Positions 60,896 through 64,000 of a stretch of DNA of 64,000 nucleotides are shown here, piece after piece. Numbering within the stretch: position 1 is the first letter of the stretch; the number at the start of each line of letters is the position of its first letter. The translations under genes were made by a program, and so were the position numbers. The DNA comes from Entamoeba invadens IP1. Lineage: Eukaryota > Evosea > Mastigamoebida > Endamoebidae. The stretch is taken from NCBI RefSeq assembly GCF_000330505.1, contig NW_004443552.1, positions 256,302-320,301 of the forward strand, in the 5' to 3' direction. The notes beneath the pieces were generated by a model. The model ran no database searches. It was given only the letters and a program-made list of their open reading frames with translations, and had not been told where the DNA came from.

Positions 60896-61354
60896 GTGTA
60901 AAAGATCTAATCTCAAAAATATTTACATTTTTTTAATTAAAAGATAAAGAAAAACTACTATATTTTACATGAACATACTAAATAATTACTTGTTACAAAT
61001 TAAATTTTAAAAAATGTATTTATAATTTAGTTTATTTATTTATTAAGTATTTATATATCTAACTCTGTAAACATTATTTTTTGTTAAATATTTTAATATT
61101 TTTTATATGTTGTTCAAATGTATTTTTTATTAAAAGAACTTAAAAATAATTAATTAATGAAACTAATATTTGCTTTAAATTTTAGTTCAAATGATTTTTT
61201 AAAAATAATTTTTTTTATAAAAAAAAGTGTACTTAAATTCAAGGTTCTAGAGCAAAATAATTATTTGTGGATTTTGCATTTGATTGGTCCATTGACCCAC
61301 AAATAGACGTAACCCACAAATATAAAAACCCACAAAAAGACACCTTTTACTGTA

Positions 61355-62544
61355 TGTAAGTTTTAATTCTGTGTTAAAATTGTTCATTGCAATAATAATT
61401 ATTTTTTGTTTTAATTTATAATCAGTGTTATTACATGTATTTACATTACAAAAAAAACATGTTGTATTATTGTTGTTTATTTTAATGAGAATTTAGTAAT
61501 TTACAAAGTAACATTTTAATCAAATGCTGTAATACCATTTTAAAAAGTTTTTTTAAATAAAGTTTTTTACAATTCTTAATTATAATTTTCAATGTAGTTG
61601 AAATACATTATTTTATTTTTATTGTAGATAACTTTAAAAATCCAACTTTACTTGATAAAAATCATCATAAAATAATCATCATTTGTATATATTTACAGAT
61701 GGACAAAAAACATAATCATTTTTCAATTACTTCGACTTGATTTTCTTGATTTCAATTATATTAATATAATTAAATGTACTGTACTGTTAACTATGAATGC
61801 TGAATATACCCATTTGATACTTTTTTGTTCGAAGGGGTAATAAGTATTAAACTTCCTTTGTTTTAATATTAATAACTATTAGAACAGTATAAAGTTGTAT
61901 TAATATAGAAGTGTTTTTTATCCAAACCGTATCAACAAAAGTTTTCAATAACAATGTTGATATTGGTGTAATTAAACAATTAAATAATGTCCGTTTTGTA
62001 ATTATTATAATTAAAACAAATTGTTATAAAATTTCACAAATTATATTCAATGATCAAGAATTTGTTTATAATAAACTTCTTCTATTTAACAGAAAAACAA
62101 ATAGAGAATTATATTTATTGTAATACATCTGTTTTTAAATTAATACGTTTAAAATTGCGTTTGTATATTGACATCTTTGTTGTTTAAACAGTTTAAAATA
62201 ATATAATCAAAAGCCAAAAAAATAAAAAATTCAACTGTAAAAGTCCAACAATTAAATAAATATAGAATGAACATTTATTTATATACAATTATTTTTAATA
62301 TATAACAGGTTAAACAAAAATATAATATGTAATTTAAATATTTATTTTGTTATTTAACACTTATAAAACCGAAACATGCAAAAAACAAGTTTTTTTAATT
62401 TTCTTTTCCCAAATAACAATTTTGCCAAAAGGTATAATCGAAAAAAATATTTTTTGGATGTGATTTTTTGGAAATAATTAATTAAATTAATTCAATGTCG
62501 GGAAGAGTTTTAATTTAGTTTTTTATGTTTTTATTCTTAAAAGT
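61355..62544. other. Intergenic, very AT-rich
   Basis: No gene seen; the frame 61911-62123 is low-complexity. TTAACACTTATAAAACCG at 62354-62371 is a candidate left end of the piggyBac element (TTAA target followed by CAC), but it cannot be tested because the right end is outside the window. Confidence 0.35.
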
Positions 62545-64000
62545 ATGGAATGTGAACAACCTGAAGAACCAGAATATTTCTCAAGTGATGACGAAGCTGA
62601 AAAAAATGTTAACATTAATTTTGGAGAAGAGATAATATGTCCTCAAAATAGTTATGAAAAACATGTTATTTTTGAACCCCAACACGTATTAGATAATCCT
62701 AATAAAATTGTTAAAAATTGGGAAATAATTGATCCAGTTTTTGGGGAAGCAGATTTTTCAAAAATGAACCAAAATTACAGAAAAACTGAAATTATTGGTA
62801 TTTTTTCTAAAGAAATTGAATGTTTTGAAAAAATTATAACTCCCGATTTTTTGGACTTGATTGTGGCAGGAACAAATGAAAAGGGCCAATCGTTAGTTAA
62901 AAATTGGAAAGTTACAGACGTGGATGAAATAAATTGTTTTATTGGTGTTATGATATTTAGGAGCCATGCAAAACAAAGGCCCAATTTCCCGATTTTGGAG
63001 TTCAGAATTCGGGCGTCCTTTTCCAAAAATTGCCATGGATAGAAATCGGTTTTATGAACTTTTTCGAAGTTTCCGTTGTGACCTCAAAGCAACAAGGGAA
63101 GAAAAAATAAAAGAAACGGTATTTCCAGCTGTAAAAGATTTATTTGAAATATTTGCCCGAAATATTACGCAAATTTCTACTCCGGGTCAGTTAATTTGTG
63201 TGGATGAAAGAATTTTTGGTTTCAAAGGGCGTTACAAAGGGATTCAATATTGCCCTCAAAAACCAATCAAACGGGGGTTAAAATTTTACCGTGTTTGTAC
63301 TTACGACAAAAAACTTTGTGTTGGAATGACTTTGTATGAAGGCAAAAAAGAGTCAGAAATCGGGAAAACTGATGAACTGCATCACGGAGAGTCAGTAGTG
63401 ATGAAATTAGTCGAAAATTTAATTCCAAAAGATGCTCCTAAAATAGAATTTTTACTACAAAGCGACAACTACTTTACTTCTATAAGAGTAATTAACTCGC
63501 TTGAGTCTCAAAAAAATCGGGTACATTGGCACAATGAATCAACGAAGTGCAAACATACCTCCAGAGTCAAAAAGGAATACAATGTTAGAAAAAGAGAAAT
63601 ATTTGACAAAAATGGAAAAACAAACTTCAAAAAAGTTAGAACAATTTGAAAATAGAGAAAATATTATATTTAAAAAATGGGTATGTTGGCATCACAGAAC
63701 GAACTAAATCGGGAAAAAATGGATATTTTGGAAAAAGAAGACTTTGAAAATATACAAAATTTAAAAACAACAAAAATGGAAATGGAAAAAATTGAATTAG
63801 AAAAACCCCGATTAAATAAGGAAAAAGAAACCAATCCTCAAAATATTCGATTTTGGAAACAGGATTCAATTCTTTTGACTTCATTTAATCCGAAAAAAAC
63901 TAAAACTGTGATAATTGCAACAAATTCTCTAAATGTCCCGATAATTGACCCCAATAAGGCCAAATCAGAAATGAATGTATTATATAATTACACAAAAACA
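62545..64000 (+). pseudogene. piggyBac-type transposase, frameshifted and cut by window edge
   Basis: ATG at 62545 (MECEQPEEPEYFSSDDE, the acidic N-terminus typical of the family). The frame shifts near 62966: after INCFIGVMIF the piggyBac pattern continues in another frame with ISRFWSSEF and MDRNRFYELFRSFRCD. The catalytic region shows LICVDERIFGFKGR (first Asp), QYCPQKPIKRGLKFYRV and FLLQSDNYFTS (second Asp). A further shift near 63650 moves into the frame that contains IRFWKQDSILLTSF and DPNKAKSEMNVLYNYTK, corresponding to the region before the third Asp, which would lie beyond the window. piggyBac elements insert at TTAA. Confidence 0.85.

Larger units (their letters stand above)
57945..61354. 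mobile_element. Tigger-like (pogo branch) transposon with TA duplication
   Basis: The element spans 57947-61352 (3406 bp) flanked by TA. The 27-bp ends are inverted repeats with three mismatches, starting CAGTAAAA and ending TTGTGGGTTT; CCCACAAAT recurs just inside the right end. It contains a broken transposase on the minus strand and, near the left end, a second, nested element (58114-58907). Confidence 0.85.

Noticed and set aside
1..64000. tRNA, rRNA genes, CRISPR arrays, LINE/SINE elements
   Set aside because: None seen. Entamoeba tRNA genes lie in tandem arrays and rRNA genes on plasmids or repeats, and no such pattern or reverse transcriptase frame is present here.

Overview
The window looks like nuclear DNA of an Entamoeba species, most probably E. 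invadens. The evidence is: AT-rich intergenic DNA; compact, mostly intronless genes with very short 5' leaders; short introns starting GTTTGT; the AATGAACT (GAAC) core promoter element just upstream of several start codons; a 2-Cys peroxiredoxin with a cysteine-rich N-terminus; and many class II DNA transposons (pogo/Tigger-like, hAT and piggyBac types). DNA transposons are known to be abundant in E. invadens and E. moshkovskii and scarce in E. histolytica. The species call is an inference.

Layout. 1-12.2 kb is gene-dense: the 3' end of a proteasome beta-2 subunit, peroxiredoxin, an F-BAR/SH3 protein (1 intron), a secreted protein of unknown function, a TLDc-like protein, a large type I membrane protein, COG3 of the Golgi COG complex (2 introns, first exon 8 nt) and AP-3 mu (minus strand, 3 introns). 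12.2-18.6 kb is an AT desert with a 194-bp MITE and an apparently intact pogo-type transposon. 18.8-34.9 kb is again gene-rich: a metallothionein-like protein that is 35% Cys, an LRR protein, a disordered protein, proteasome beta-1, a protein tyrosine phosphatase (1 intron), a second TLDc-like protein, dihydropyrimidinase, a surface protein, a DTW-domain tRNA-modifying enzyme (1 intron), a degenerate Ran-like GTPase and an unknown two-exon gene. 35.1-48.3 kb is a transposon island (a MITE, a hAT-like element with a perfect 8-bp target duplication and a 100-N assembly gap, a decayed hAT element, a pogo-like element with one nonsense codon and one frameshift) that also holds two paralogous genes of unknown function. 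48.8-57.2 kb has a pseudokinase-kinase protein, a PTEN-DUF547 fusion, three thioredoxin-fold genes side by side and an unknown helical protein. From 57.6 kb to the end are a cluster of TTCnnGAA palindromes, a Tigger-like element with a second element nested in it, and a broken piggyBac element running off the edge.

Themes. Redox and metal handling: peroxiredoxin, the Cys-rich protein and three thioredoxin/PDI proteins. Endomembrane traffic: COG3, AP-3 mu, the F-BAR/SH3 protein, PTEN, and membrane or secreted cargo including one with a YxxPhi tail. Protein turnover: two 20S beta subunits. Several starts were moved to the first good ATG and introns were placed by reading frame and family alignment, so exon edges are inferred, not observed.
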